The notes beneath the pieces were generated by a model. It had not been told where the DNA came from. It was given only the letters and a program-made list of their open reading frames with translations, and did not search any database. This document shows positions 13,657-13,734 of a DNA stretch of 13,734 nucleotides, piece after piece (positions within the stretch are counted from its first letter, which is position 1; each line of letters starts with the position of its first letter). The position numbers were made by a program, and so were the translations under genes. Source of the stretch: an uncultured Clostridia bacterium (GTDB taxonomy: Bacteria; Bacillota; Clostridia; Oscillospirales; Butyricicoccaceae); the NCBI GenBank assembly GCA_910589115.1, contig CAJUSB010000085.1, positions 1 through 13,734 on the forward strand. Reading direction: 5' to 3'.

Positions 13657-13734
13657 CGCCTCTGCGGCGGGCACCCCTGCGCGGGGAGCGGCAGGGCGCT
13701 GCCCTGCACCCGCGCCTCTGCGGCGGGCACCCCT
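13657..13734. repeat. GC-rich modular repeat R6 at the right edge
   Basis: A 22-base segment starting CGCCTCTGCGGC occurs at 13657-13678 and again at 13713-13734, period 56, and the array runs off the window. Between them GCAGGGC (13691-13697) pairs with GCCCTGC (13701-13707). Bases 13663-13696 are the exact reverse complement of 44-77. Confidence 0.8.

Noticed and set aside
44..13696. Inverted 34-base copies as ends of a transposon
   Set aside because: No transposase or integrase is present, the interior holds housekeeping genes, and the sequence is part of a dispersed repeat family.

Overview
The window looks like chromosomal DNA from a low-to-mid-GC gut-type Firmicute, probably a Clostridia member of the Oscillospiraceae/Butyricicoccaceae kind. 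The reasons are the ctsR-mcsA-mcsB heat-shock genes, strong AGGAGG-type ribosome sites, lipoprotein sugar-binding proteins and many GC-rich palindromic intergenic repeats. The taxonomic placement is inference; no rRNA or marker gene is present.

Left part (1-2236, minus strand): ctsR, mcsA and mcsB, transcribed leftward from a sigma-70-type promoter bracketed by two 7-3-7 CtsR-like operators. mcsB ends directly against a GC-rich repeat, and clpC is not seen next to it. Next come a small 2[4Fe-4S] ferredoxin on the plus strand with its own promoter and terminator (2396-2711), and an unrecognised 260-residue protein on the minus strand (2871-3653, TTG start).

Central and right part (3928-13650): a sugar/cyclitol uptake and oxidation locus. 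A LacI-family regulator (minus) is divergent from two plus-strand groups. The first is a lipoprotein substrate-binding protein (SBP1), an inositol 2-dehydrogenase-like Gfo/Idh oxidoreductase and a hydroxypyruvate-isomerase-like TIM-barrel enzyme. The second is a second, paralogous binding protein (SBP2), a double-domain ABC ATPase and an RbsC-type permease. Each group has a near-consensus promoter behind a long AT-rich island. One membrane complex appears to be served by two binding proteins. The likely substrate class is inositol or a related cyclitol, but the iolB/C/D/E/J genes are not in the window.

Structure beyond genes: (a) six intergenic GC-rich modular repeats whose stems show paired changes, two of them carrying a terminator-like hairpin; (b) GTGCA/TGCAC half-sites and palindromes concentrated in front of the transport genes, a candidate operator family; (c) a 306-base spacer between SBP1 and the dehydrogenase containing overlapping, mutually exclusive helices. 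No tRNA, rRNA, CRISPR array or insertion sequence was seen.
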